Below are positions 17,151 to 25,448 of a stretch of 64,000 nt of DNA, piece by piece. The stretch comes from DASSQJ01 sp963773655 (GTDB lineage Bacteria > Actinomycetota > Actinomycetes > Actinomycetales > Dermatophilaceae). Location of the stretch: assembly GCA_963773655.1 (NCBI GenBank), contig CAVZBX010000001.1:620001-684000 (forward strand). The letters are read 5' to 3'. The notes below the pieces were generated by a model. That model worked only from the letters and a program-made list of their open reading frames with translations. It was not told where the DNA came from and did no database searches. Made by a program: the position numbers and the translations under genes. Position 1 is the first letter of the stretch. Every line of letters begins with the position of its first letter.

Positions 17151-18575
17151 ATGCGCGACGTGACCATCGCCCCGACGCCGCTCGACGAGCTCACGCCCTT
17201 CCTCGACCCGGACCGGGCGGAGAGGCTGCGCGAGTACGCGGTGCGGGCCCGGTCCCTGCTCGGCGGGCGCCGGGTCTGGAACGTCAACGCCACCGCGGCC
17301 GGGGGCGGCGTCGCGGAGATGCTCCAGGGGCTCCTCGCCTACGGCCGGGGGGCGGGCGTCGACACCCGCTGGCTGGTCCTGGACGGCACACCGGAGTTCT
17401 TCCGGTTCACCAAGCGGCTCCACAACCACCTGCACGGCTCCCGGGGCGACGGCGGTGACGTCGGCGAGGCGGAGCGGCCCGGCTACGAGGCCGTCCTCGC
17501 CGACAACCTGGAGCAGCTGCGGGAGCGGGTCCGACCGGGAGACGTCGTCCTCCTCCACGACCCGCAGACCGCGGGGCTGGCGTCGGGGCTGCGGGAGTCC
17601 GGTGCCCACGTCATCTGGCGCTGCCACATCGGGAGCGACCACGCCGACGAGCAGACCGACGCCGGCTGGACGTTCCTTCGGCCCTACGTCGAGCAGGCCG
17701 AGGCCCTGGTCTTCTCCCGCAGCGCCTTCGCCCCCGCGTGGGCGGACCCCACGCGGCTCGTGGTCATCCCCCCGTCGCTGGACCCGTTCAGCGCCAAGAA
17801 CCACGAGATGGCCCCCGCCGACGTCGCGACCGCCCTGCGCCTCGCCGGGGTCGTCGCCTCCGCGCACGACCACGGCAGCCTGGCGTTCGTGCGCCGGGAC
17901 GGGTCGCCGGGCAGCGTCCGCCGGCACACCGACCTCGTGGTCGGGGGGCCGGTGCCGGACGACGCCCGGCTCGTGGTCCAGGTGAGTCGCTGGGACCGGC
18001 TCAAGGACATGGCCGGTGTGCTCACCGGCTTCTCGGACAACGTGGCGAGGTTCCCGGAGGACGTCCACCTCATGCTCGTGGGACCCGATGTCTCCGGCGT
18101 CAGCGACGACCCGGAGGGGCGCGAGGTGCTCGAGGAGTGCCTCGCCGTCTGGAGCGCACTGCCCGCCCCGGTGCAGCGACGGACGCACCTGTGCAGCCTG
18201 CCGATGGACGACGTCGACGAGAACGCCCACCTGGTGAACGCGGTGCAGCGCCACGCCACCGTGGTGGTCCAGAAGAGCCTGGTCGAGGGGTTCGGCCTGA
18301 CCGTGACCGAGCCGATGTGGAAGGCCCGGCCGGTCCTGGCCTCGAAGGTCGGCGGCATCCAGGACCAGATCGTCGACGGCGAGAGCGGTGTGCTGCTCGA
18401 GGACCCCTACGACCTCGACGCGTACGCCGAGCAGCTTGCCGGGCTGCTCCGCGACCCCGACCGGGCCGAGCGCCTCGGTCGGGGAGCGCGGGAACGGGTC
18501 CGCACGCAGTTCCTCGGCGACCGTCACCTCACCCAGTACGTCGACCTCTTCGCCACCCTGGTCGAGGGGGACTGA
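17151..18575 (+). CDS. GT4 glycosyltransferase, TreT-like trehalose synthase
   Basis: 474-residue retaining glycosyltransferase of the GT-B fold. The N-terminal half has WNVNATAAGGGVAEML near residue 45, typical of trehalose glycosyltransferring synthase (TreT), which joins NDP-glucose and glucose. The C-terminal half holds the donor site: VVQVSRWDRLKDM near 275, VQKSLVEGFGLTVTE near 370 and KVGGIQDQIVDG near 398. The ATG at 17151 is chosen because residues before it look non-coding; the ribosome site is weak. It follows the hydrogenase operon by 106 bases, probably as a separate unit. Substrate identity is inferred from family resemblance only. Confidence 0.78.
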   Translation: MRDVTIAPTPLDELTPFLDPDRAERLREYAVRARSLLGGRRVWNVNATAAGGGVAEMLQGLLAYGRGAGVDTRWLVLDGTPEFFRFTKRLHNHLHGSRGDGGDVGEAERPGYEAVLADNLEQLRERVRPGDVVLLHDPQTAGLASGLRESGAHVIWRCHIGSDHADEQTDAGWTFLRPYVEQAEALVFSRSAFAPAWADPTRLVVIPPSLDPFSAKNHEMAPADVATALRLAGVVASAHDHGSLAFVRRDGSPGSVRRHTDLVVGGPVPDDARLVVQVSRWDRLKDMAGVLTGFSDNVARFPEDVHLMLVGPDVSGVSDDPEGREVLEECLAVWSALPAPVQRRTHLCSLPMDDVDENAHLVNAVQRHATVVVQKSLVEGFGLTVTEPMWKARPVLASKVGGIQDQIVDGESGVLLEDPYDLDAYAEQLAGLLRDPDRAERLGRGARERVRTQFLGDRHLTQYVDLFATLVEGD

Positions 18576-18579
18576 CCGG

Positions 18580-18614
18580 CCGCGGGCCGGCGGCGCCGTG
18601 CCGTCGGCCCGCGG
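18580..18614. terminator. Bidirectional terminator hairpin
   Basis: Ten-base perfect arms (18580-18589 and 18605-18614) lie in the 45-base gap between the convergent TreT-like and M14 genes. Confidence 0.6.
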
Positions 18615-18620
18615 GGGCGG

Positions 18621-21080
18621 TCAGTCGAGGCCCTCGAGGATGCCGTTGCCCAGCAGCCGGAAGGCGTTCTCGGGGTGTCCGCGGAAGGTGGCGTCGAGCC
18701 CGATCAGGGTGACGTCGGTGTCACCGGAGTCCCCGCTGACCACGATCGGCCGGCCGGCGGCACCACTGGCCTCCCACCCGGGCCAGTACCCGGAGACGAG
18801 GAAGTCGCCGGCTCCCACGGAAGCCGCCACGTCGACGTCGGGCCCGAGGTCGGTGAACCAGGCCGGCGTGTAGACGAACCCGGTGTCCTCGTCCTCGTAC
18901 CCGCCGGCGACGCCGTCATCGGTGTAGTCGAGGGTGACGATGGCGTTGCCGTCGGCGTTCTCGAACTGGGCGTCGAGGATGCCCGCGTCGAGGGCGAGGG
19001 CGATGCCGGTGCTCCGCAGCCCCACGTAGTCGCCCCCGGCGGCGAAGAACGCCGCCAGTGAGTCCCTGCCCGCCTGCTGCAGGCCGCCCCAGGAGCGGCT
19101 GTAGTTGACGAACACGTCGTAGTCCTCGACCGCGCCGGCGTTGACGTCCGCGGTGCCCACGGTGTCGTAGTCGAAGCCGAGCCGGTCCAGGGCGTAGCGG
19201 GTGCCCTCGTCGGCGAACACGGCGATCCGCTGCGGCCGCACGACGACCGAGTCGGGCACCGACTCCACGGCGTACACGTCGAGGCCGTCGGCCGTGGCCA
19301 GGCGGTTCGCCAGGGCCCGGTCGGCGGGGACGACGAAGCTGCCGGGCTCGAAGGTGCGCCCACCGGCGCTGAAGGCCTCCGGTGCCCGGCGCACCGCCAC
19401 CCCGTCGTCGACCAGCGCGTTGGCGGCGCGGAAGGCCTGCAGGCTCGTCGGCTCGAACACGTAGGCGGTGGCGCGGTTGCCGGTGACCTCCCCCCGGACC
19501 TGCGTCGCGGTCGTCACCGGGTGGGTGGCGACGTCGAGCTCGTCCTCGACGACCGTCCGGGTGGCGCCCCACAGCAGCGGGTGGCTCCACACCGCCGGCG
19601 GCGAGTAGAAGGTGATGCCGGTGACGTCGGAGAGGTTCTTGCCGTCCTCGAGGAAGGTGTTGGCCAGGCTGCGCTTGGCCTGGTCCATCCACACGACGTA
19701 GGTGCCCGCCGGGTAGGTGGTCCCGTCCACCGTGAAGGACTGCGACGCGGCCTGGACCTCGACGTCGTTGAACAGCAGGAAGTCGACCAGGCGCTGCGCC
19801 TGCAGCGGGCTGCGCTGGAGCGGCTCGTCGACGGGGATGACGTGCGCGGTCGGGAAGTCCTGCACGACGAGCTCGTTGTACTGGTTGTACTGGGTCTCGT
19901 CGAGCAGCTCGTCGGGGATCGGCAGCTGCGGCAGCTCGAGCACCCCCCGGCGGAAGATCTCGACCTGGTCGTGCAGCATCGCCTCCTTGTTCTCCGCGAC
20001 GAAGCCGAGTGCGCCCCAGACGGCGGCCTCGTGCGCGTCGACGCCCAGCTCGGCGCGGCTCGACGTCTCCAGCGTGTGGCCGTAGGACCCGTGGTACATC
20101 GAGTACATCGGCACGTACTGGCCGCCCCAGTCGTCCCAGCCGTCGGCCAGGTCGCGGTAGGGGATGAGGGCGGGGAGGCCGAGCCGCTCCTGCAGCGAGT
20201 CCTCCATCGCGTAGGCCTCGGCGAGCGCCCACTTCAGGTACAGGTCGTACTCGTAGTTGCTGTTGTGCGGCGGGGTCGTCGGCTCGATGAGCATCGGGTT
20301 GACGAAGCCGTGGAGGTCGAGGGTGACCAGCGGGTTCCACTCGGTGAGGATCTCGACGGTCGCGCGCGACTCCGGCTGGGTCTGCGAGAGCATGTCGCGG
20401 TTGATGTCGAAGCCGGCGGCGTTCTGCCGGGTGCCGAGCACCCGCCCGTCCGGGTTCTGCACGACGTTGACGACGAGGATGATGTTGTCGAGCACCGCCT
20501 GCACCTCGGGCGAGTCGCCGTACGCGAGCGTCTCGATGAGGCGCAGCGCCGCGTCCGTGCCCGGGTACTCGTTGCCGTGGATGCTGGCGTTGACGAACAC
20601 CGGCACCTTGTAGTCGCCGAGCTCGGCGATCATCCGCTGGGCCTTCTCCGGGTCGCGGACCATCGCCGAGCTGATCGCCTTGTACCTGCCCAGGCGTCCC
20701 ATCGCCTCGGGGGCGGAGACCACCGCGAGGTAGAGGTCGCGGCCGCCGGCGGACTGTCCGGCGACCTCGACGCGCACCCGGTTGCTCGAGGTCTCGATCT
20801 CCCGCAGCCGGGGCCCGATCTCCGAGTAGAGGATGGAGTCGTAGAAGGGCGAGGGCCTCTCGGCCTCCGGCTCCACCTCCCACCAGGGGCCGCCCGGAGC
20901 AGTGGCCACCGGACCGGTCGTCGCCGGCCCGGCCGGGACCGGTCCGGCGGCCGCGGGTCCGGCGGCGACGAGCAGACCGGCCACCGCCGCGCCCGCGATG
21001 AGCAGCATGCGATGGCGTGGCCGACCCCTCGTGCTCGTTCCTCCGCTGTGCCGGCTGCCCTGTCCCTCGCCATGTGCCAT
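18621..21080 (-). CDS. Secreted M14-family zinc carboxypeptidase
   Basis: 819-residue exported metallopeptidase. The ATG at 21080 follows AGGAGG; a signal peptide with hydrophobic core LLIAGAAVAGLLVAAG is followed by an AAAGP cleavage region near residue 45. The M14 domain (about 70-420) has the zinc motif HGNEYPG (HxxE), the third ligand in LDLHGF, a substrate-binding NPDGR and a likely catalytic glutamate in HTLETSSR. The remaining 400 residues form an accessory domain with a glutamine-amidotransferase-like region (DVFVNYSRSWGG). It probably trims peptides outside the cell. It stands alone, convergent with TreT. Confidence 0.88.
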   Translation of the reverse strand: MAHGEGQGSRHSGGTSTRGRPRHRMLLIAGAAVAGLLVAAGPAAAGPVPAGPATTGPVATAPGGPWWEVEPEAERPSPFYDSILYSEIGPRLREIETSSNRVRVEVAGQSAGGRDLYLAVVSAPEAMGRLGRYKAISSAMVRDPEKAQRMIAELGDYKVPVFVNASIHGNEYPGTDAALRLIETLAYGDSPEVQAVLDNIILVVNVVQNPDGRVLGTRQNAAGFDINRDMLSQTQPESRATVEILTEWNPLVTLDLHGFVNPMLIEPTTPPHNSNYEYDLYLKWALAEAYAMEDSLQERLGLPALIPYRDLADGWDDWGGQYVPMYSMYHGSYGHTLETSSRAELGVDAHEAAVWGALGFVAENKEAMLHDQVEIFRRGVLELPQLPIPDELLDETQYNQYNELVVQDFPTAHVIPVDEPLQRSPLQAQRLVDFLLFNDVEVQAASQSFTVDGTTYPAGTYVVWMDQAKRSLANTFLEDGKNLSDVTGITFYSPPAVWSHPLLWGATRTVVEDELDVATHPVTTATQVRGEVTGNRATAYVFEPTSLQAFRAANALVDDGVAVRRAPEAFSAGGRTFEPGSFVVPADRALANRLATADGLDVYAVESVPDSVVVRPQRIAVFADEGTRYALDRLGFDYDTVGTADVNAGAVEDYDVFVNYSRSWGGLQQAGRDSLAAFFAAGGDYVGLRSTGIALALDAGILDAQFENADGNAIVTLDYTDDGVAGGYEDEDTGFVYTPAWFTDLGPDVDVAASVGAGDFLVSGYWPGWEASGAAGRPIVVSGDSGDTDVTLIGLDATFRGHPENAFRLLGNGILEGLD

Positions 21081-21769
21081 GGCCCCTCCTCGTCCGAGCG
21101 CGTCCACGACCCGGGGACCGGTGTCGCCTCCGCGCCGGTCGGCCCCCGCGGTAGTGCGTGCCCACCACGGTCCCACCGACCGGGGAACTCGACAACCGGA
21201 GGGGGACGCCGGTGCCGGGACGCCTCAGTCGGCCGACCGCGGGGTGCCCGGGTCGCGCCGGTCGACGTCGTTCTGCGGGCGACGACGCGGAACGTCGCCG
21301 TCGCGGGGTCCGGCCCCCGGCGGTGAGCGCGAGCCGGTGCTCGCCGGGCGGCGGGGCATTGCCTCCGACGGGCTCATCCACCGCGGCCGCTCTACGCGTC
21401 AATCTTCGCGCTCGAAGCTACGCGCCCGGAGTATCCGCGTCATCACCGTGATGTCGCGGATGCCCGGTCGGGTCGCGGCAATTGCTGCGTCCTCCTCGAA
21501 CTTCCGCGCCGTCACTGTGACGTCGCGTTTCCTCCGCGGGTCGACGTGCGTCCTCGCGCCGCCTGTCGACCGCCCGGATCGCGGGATGAGCGCCCACCCG
21601 CGCGGGCGCGCGCGCGTTCTTTCGCGATCCCGACGGTCATCTGTTCGAGGTCTCAGAACTCCATTGAGCTGCACAAACGGGACGGGGTCTGTCCGCCGCC
21701 TGCCGGGGCGCCGCCGACATCGCCCGGGCGACGTGTCGTCCGCGATGGTTCCGTCCGCGGGTCGGTGGG
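21081..21769. other. 689-base region without an intact gene
   Basis: Holds the M14 gene promoter side and then degenerate sequence marking the start of the accessory island. Two near-identical odd palindromes are visible: CATCAC-C-GTGATG at 21442-21454 and CGTCAC-T-GTGACG at 21513-21525, about 70 bases apart. A VOC-protein remnant lies at 21614-21667. No other coding signal is convincing. Confidence 0.5.
21614..21667 (+). pseudogene. C-terminal remnant of a VOC/glyoxalase-fold protein
   Basis: The frame reads AFFRDPDGHLFEVSELH then stop, which is the characteristic end of vicinal-oxygen-chelate (glyoxalase/bleomycin-resistance) proteins; its glutamate is the usual last metal ligand. Upstream in the same frame a stop codon appears about ten residues before, and no start or other VOC motif is found. 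Only the last 17 or so codons of a former gene appear to remain. Confidence 0.5.
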
Positions 21770-22318
21770 TCAGTGACTGACGACACCGCCGTGCCAGGGC
21801 CGCGGATCGGTCCGAAGCAGCGAGTAGAGCAAGACGTCCTGGTTGCGACCGTCGTTGAAGAACGCGCCGCGCACTGTACCTTCGAGAGTGAAGCCGCACT
21901 TGTCTGCGATGCGGCGGGAGGCGAGGTTCTCGCCGACGATGACCAAGTGGATTCGGTGCTCCTTCTTGGCGCCGAAGAGGTAGTCGACCAGCAGCTGGAG
22001 AGCCTCGGTCACGAAACCTCGGCCCGCGTACTGGTCGTCGTAGAGCTGGTAGGAGAGCTCGAACGCATCCCAGTACGAGACCGGACGGAAGAACTCGATG
22101 TGACCGACGATCTCGCTAGCAGAGGACTCGATGACGAGCATCCCCTCGGTCTCCTGCCAGAAGCCGTGCTCAGCAAACGCGCGCCGGAAGGCCGTCTGCG
22201 ACATGACCCCGAGTGGAAAGTACGCCCCTCGGCTGCGGATGTTCGTGTGCGCGTCGTAGAGAACGTCCAGATCCCCCTCACGGACCGGACGCAGTGTCAC
22301 GGACCTACCGGCTAGCAC
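21770..22318 (-). CDS. GNAT N-acetyltransferase, RimJ/RimL type
   Basis: 182-residue acetyl-CoA-dependent N-acetyltransferase. The first strand VTLRPVREGDLDVLYDAH, the acetyl-CoA loop YAGRGFVTEALQLLVDYLF (residues 97-115) and NLASRRIADKCGFTLEG (near 131) are typical. Relatives modify ribosomal proteins or small molecules; the substrate here is unknown. The GTG start is fixed by TAGGCT ending 6 bases upstream. Codon use is less GC-biased than in the flanking core genes. Confidence 0.85.
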   Translation of the reverse strand: MLAGRSVTLRPVREGDLDVLYDAHTNIRSRGAYFPLGVMSQTAFRRAFAEHGFWQETEGMLVIESSASEIVGHIEFFRPVSYWDAFELSYQLYDDQYAGRGFVTEALQLLVDYLFGAKKEHRIHLVIVGENLASRRIADKCGFTLEGTVRGAFFNDGRNQDVLLYSLLRTDPRPWHGGVVSH

Positions 22319-22554
22319 GATCCCAGCCTAGGCCCCACGCGAACGCGCGACGCTCGCTACGGGCGGTCAGCAGCCACCCGTGCCGGTCGCGCAACGGGGC
22401 GCTCACCCCCAACATCGGACCAGACGCGCCGAACAACCCGACGGTGCGTCACAGCGATCCTCACAGTCTCTTCGCCGCGAGGCGGGCTTCTTCACTGGCC
22501 TCGCCGGACGCTTCCTCGGGCTTCGGACGAGGACGACGCTGAGGTCCTGCGGGA
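22319..22554. other. Gap with possible C-terminal coding remnant
   Basis: TAGGCT on the minus strand (22325-22330) is the promoter of the downstream acetyltransferase. Upstream, on the minus strand, PEEASGEASEEARLAAKRL followed by a stop (about 22461-22520) reads like a charged protein tail. It lies just beyond the stop of the RemA-like gene but in another frame, so it may be a detached C-terminus of that gene. Confidence 0.3.
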
Positions 22555-22881
22555 CTAGGAAGTAGCAGGGTCGGTGGTCGAGGCCAGCAGCCGTCGCGCT
22601 CGACGACCAAGGTCACCCAGGTCCACCCGACCCGCATCGGCTGCCGCTGCCAACCGCGCGGCCAAGTCCGACGCCTCGTCGAACTCAGGCCCGGCGATGG
22701 CGGCCTCCTGCCCCATGTCACGAAGAATGGTCCCCTCCGTCCTGGAGGCGATCAAGGGATCGACGACCCCATCAATCCAGACCCGAGTGCGACGGCCATC
22801 ACCGCGTTCGTCGCCGGTGATCCGCTCGAGGGCGAAGATGCGATCCGCACGCGCGAACTTGCCGAAACCCAATGCCACCAT
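22555..22881 (-). CDS. RemA/DUF370-like small regulatory protein (tentative)
   Basis: 108 residues from the ATG at 22881; an in-frame GTG at 22899 is possible. The first half resembles RemA, the DNA-binding biofilm regulator of Bacillus: ALGFGKFARADRIFALE aligns with its IGFG.....NRM segment, GRRTRV with its central GRRTRA, and PLIASRTEGTI with its final strand ILSAVQPETV. The C-terminal 45 residues are a charged helical extension that RemA lacks. There is no clear ribosome site. Immediately upstream are tandem TTGACA motifs on the plus strand (22901-22914). The match is by eye and the role is unknown. Confidence 0.5.
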   Translation of the reverse strand: MVALGFGKFARADRIFALERITGDERGDGRRTRVWIDGVVDPLIASRTEGTILRDMGQEAAIAGPEFDEASDLAARLAAAADAGRVDLGDLGRRARRLLASTTDPATS

Positions 22882-23088
22882 TCGAGTGTCCGAAGCCACG
22901 TTGACAACTTGACACCACCCACCCAACCTCGGTCGTCATAACCTGCCTCGCCCGCGGTTGGCGGGCAGCATCCGATCCAGCGGCCATCTCGCACGGAACC
23001 TGAGTCACACGGTGGAAGTGTCACGCCCCTTGTCCATCGAGCCGCGTAAGGGTGCGGAGATCCCCTCACGCGTTGACATGCGGAGCTC

Positions 23089-23523
23089 TCAGGTGGGAGT
23101 CAGCCGCGCCACGGCGATCTTCCGACCCGCTTTCGCCTCGTAGGGGCCGAAGGAGGGGTACGTCTTGACGATGATGTGCTCCCAGGCGGCATCCGATTCA
23201 GCTCCACGCAACACCTCGACGGCCACCGTCCTCCTGTCGCGACCCACCTCGATGGTCGCGGTCGAGGCGGCCCGCAGGTTCTGGATCCACTGCGGCTCCT
23301 TCGGCTGGCCCCCTGCGGTGGCGGCGAGGTAGTAGGCGCCGTCGCGCTCGACATACGCCACAGGAACGGTGTGCAGTTGCCCCGACGTTCGCCCGGCCAC
23401 GGTGAGCAGGAGCACCAGGCTGCCGCCCTTGGCCCTGCCACCGACCCTGCCGCCGGTGCGCCTGTACATCCACACGGCCGCTCTGTTGCCGGCCTTCCAC
23501 AATCGCTGCGCCAACGTGGCCAT
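23089..23523 (-). CDS. F420-dependent nitroreductase-family (DDN-like) protein
   Basis: 144-residue member of the deazaflavin-dependent nitroreductase family, split-barrel proteins that use reduced F420. Family features are the basic N-terminus NRAAVWMYRRTGGRVGG, LLLTVAGRTSG near residue 38, HTVPVAYVERDGAYYLAATAGG near 50-70 and PQWIQNLRAAS near 76. The ATG at 23523 follows a GAGGACGAA ribosome site. It sits alone among acetyltransferase genes in the island. Substrate unknown. Confidence 0.85.
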   Translation of the reverse strand: MATLAQRLWKAGNRAAVWMYRRTGGRVGGRAKGGSLVLLLTVAGRTSGQLHTVPVAYVERDGAYYLAATAGGQPKEPQWIQNLRAASTATIEVGRDRRTVAVEVLRGAESDAAWEHIIVKTYPSFGPYEAKAGRKIAVARLTPT

Positions 23524-23617
23524 TTCGTCCTCGCTTGCTCGCGGCGGGTGCTCACTCTGAGTGAAGCACGGTGCCAGCACCTCAGGTCAGTGGCGGTTCG
23601 CAGAGCGCCTCAGTCAT

Positions 23618-24199
23618 TCAAGCGCGCGGGGCCACCTCGCACACCATCACGCAGTTGCCCAAGCCCTTGGGCCGGTCGTAGGTGAAGCCCTCGCGCTCGT
23701 ACATCGTGCGGGTGCCGTTGTAGAGGAACGACGAGTTCCTCTTCCGCACCCCGCCGGTGTCGTGCGGGTAGCCCTCGACCACGCCGCCGCCCGCCCGCGC
23801 GATCAGGTCCACGGCTCCGCGCAGGGCGACCGACGCCAGTCCCTTGCCGCGGTGGACCTTCTCGACCTGGATGCAGGTGATCCGGTAGTCGGGCAGTCGC
23901 TCGGCGGTGGCGAGGTACTCCTTGCGGTGGTGGATGCCGGGCAGCTCATCGGGCGTGCCGTACTCAGCCCAGGCGATGGCGAGGTCGCCGTCATAGACCA
24001 GCGCCGCGTGCGCGATCCCCTCGTCCACCAGGCGCTTCTTGAATGCCCGGTTGTCCTCGGCGGTGCTGTCCGGCTCGCGGTCATCGGGGTGGAACCAGGT
24101 GCACCAGCAGCTGGCGAACATGCCCTTGTTGCGCTCCACGAGGGCGGCGAAGTCGTCGAAGGTCTCCGGTGTGAGCGCCTTGGTCGTGACGTCGGACAT
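23618..24199 (-). CDS. GNAT-family N-acetyltransferase
   Basis: 193-residue protein with a long N-terminal part containing FASCWCTWFHPDDRE (near residue 28) and a core acetyltransferase fold: VEKVHRGKGLASVALRGAVDLI (near 113-134) carries the R/Q-x-x-G-x-A acetyl-CoA loop, and a C-terminal NGTRTMYEREGFTY. This resembles actinobacterial GNAT proteins of unknown substrate. TAGGTT ends 6 bases before the ATG, indicating leaderless transcription. Confidence 0.82.
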   Translation of the reverse strand: MSDVTTKALTPETFDDFAALVERNKGMFASCWCTWFHPDDREPDSTAEDNRAFKKRLVDEGIAHAALVYDGDLAIAWAEYGTPDELPGIHHRKEYLATAERLPDYRITCIQVEKVHRGKGLASVALRGAVDLIARAGGGVVEGYPHDTGGVRKRNSSFLYNGTRTMYEREGFTYDRPKGLGNCVMVCEVAPRA

Positions 24200-24205
24200 A
24201 CTGGC

Positions 24206-24211
24206 AACCTA
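24206..24211 (-). promoter_or_regulatory. Leaderless-type -10 box
   Basis: TAGGTT on the minus strand ends 6 bases before the ATG at 24199 and supports that start. Confidence 0.5.
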
Positions 24212-24399
24212 GACCGGATCGGATGTTCGTCGTCGCACAGCTCCCTGCGTTCCGTTGGCGCTCATGCGCGCCATCAGCCGCGAACGGCAGGCATCTGCCC
24301 GCAAACGCTCGCGCATCGGCAGTTCCGGAGGATCCGGCTTCACTGCGACCTGCTGCATACCGCACTCTGCCGACGTGGGTGCGTGCGCCCGTCCTGTCG

Positions 24400-24804
24400 C
24401 TATCCAGCGGTCTCGAGCTGGCCAACCGACACGACCCGGACGAGGTCCTTCGCCTTGCCGCCCATTTCCGGGTCGACCGTGGCCAAGGCGTCGGCCTGCA
24501 GCATGGCGACGGCGAGATACTCCGCGTCCCGAAGGGATGCCCAATCGCGCTCGCGTGCGATCTGCCAGGCGGTGCGACGCGAGACCCTGTCGCCCAGGAG
24601 GCGCATCTTCAGCCGGGTCATCTTCTCGTGGGATGCCAGCGCTTGGTGGTCGCTGCGTTTGTCGCCTCGGACGTCCTGCAGCAGAAGTTCGAGCGCCTCC
24701 GTTCGGATCGAGTTCGGTGCCACCAGCTGGTGGCTGGGGTGGATGGGCAGGGCCTCGTCGACGAGGTGCACAAGGGTCGGTGCGTCGATCGCATATCGCG
24801 CCAT
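24400..24804 (-). CDS. PIN-domain (VapC-like) ribonuclease toxin, orphan
   Basis: 134-residue PIN-fold ribonuclease. Acidic residues typical of the active site are visible: D7 (AIDAPT), E in SIRTEALELL (near 34), D in RDAEYLAVAMLQ (near 100) and D in ATVDPEM (near 117), with the actinobacterial block RLLGDRVSRRTAWQIAR. The ATG at 24804 begins the fold directly. No antitoxin gene precedes it on the same strand. The nearest candidate, a 49-residue antitoxin, is divergent and overlaps a MazF remnant, so this looks like an unpaired toxin or one controlled in trans. Confidence 0.85.
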   Translation of the reverse strand: MARYAIDAPTLVHLVDEALPIHPSHQLVAPNSIRTEALELLLQDVRGDKRSDHQALASHEKMTRLKMRLLGDRVSRRTAWQIARERDWASLRDAEYLAVAMLQADALATVDPEMGGKAKDLVRVVSVGQLETAG

Positions 24805-24895
24805 GACCCCTGAGGGTAGGCCGCCACCCAGGTGCCCCACACCGCCGCGTGCGCGCGTGTCCGCTCCGCCGGTCAGGTGATGGCATGACTGTGGC

Positions 24896-25045
24896 ATGAG
24901 CCGCACACGGTTGAGTACCACGGTGGACGCGGACCTTCTGGAGAGCGCCCGGCAGGTGTCCGGCAAGCCGGACTCCGCGCTCGTCGACGAAGCCCTCGCG
25001 GCGCTGCTTGCCCGGCATCGCGCAGCCGAAGTGGACGCCAAGTGA
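24896..25045 (+). CDS. MazE/VapB-type ribbon-helix-helix antitoxin
   Basis: 49-residue protein. RLSTTVDADLLESARQ followed by DSALVDEALAALLARHR is the strand-helix-helix pattern of ribbon-helix-helix antitoxins, with a short C-terminal tail AAEVDAK that would contact the toxin. It starts 91 bases from the divergent PIN gene and its stop overlaps the start of the truncated MazF frame (GTGA), the usual antitoxin-toxin coupling. It may still repress its own promoter, and could also counter the PIN toxin, but neither can be shown here. Confidence 0.75.
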   Translation: MSRTRLSTTVDADLLESARQVSGKPDSALVDEALAALLARHRAAEVDAK

Positions 25046-25281
25046 TCCCGCGGCATCGTCGAGCAGTGATCGCCCCGTGCACGACCACCATCCGGCACCT
25101 GCCGAGCGAGGTCCTCCTGGAACCCGGCGAGGACCCCGTGCCGCTTCGCTCGGCGGTCAACCTGGACTCGGTGGAGTCAGTCTCGATCGCGGTCCTCGTC
25201 GAACGCCTTGGCCGGCTGGCCGAGGACCGGATGCGACAGGTCTGCACCGCACTGGCTGTCGCAGTCGACTGCTCGGACTGA
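25042..25281 (+). pseudogene. MazF toxin lacking its N-terminal strands
   Basis: 79 codons. From VIAPCTTTIRHLPSEVLL to LVERLGRLAEDRMRQVCTALAVAVDC the sequence follows the C-terminal two-thirds of actinobacterial MazF. The family's first 25-30 residues, which contain the RGEIW start and the RPVLVLTRD strand carrying a catalytic arginine, are replaced by about eight unrelated codons after the GTG. The conserved TTTIR threonine remains. The gap lies precisely between the antitoxin stop and the toxin core, so an internal deletion is likely and the product is probably inactive as an RNase. Confidence 0.7.
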
Positions 25282-25448
25282 GCGCAGCCGCTCACCGGGG
25301 CCCACGCTCCGGCGCTCGTCGTGACCGAACCCCGCTGCTCTCGAGTCGCAGAGTGCGTCTATCCGCCGCGAGGTGGCCACGTCCCGCGAAAGGAGCGACG
25401 GCGCGCGGGAGGAATGCTCGAGCGACGGGTTATGTCGCGGGTCGTGCG

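Noticed and set aside
15039..18527. 1162-residue open frame antisense to the hydrogenase operon
   Set aside because: It mirrors the GC bias of the true genes on the other strand, has no family motif, and the sense strand has clear hydrogenase domains.
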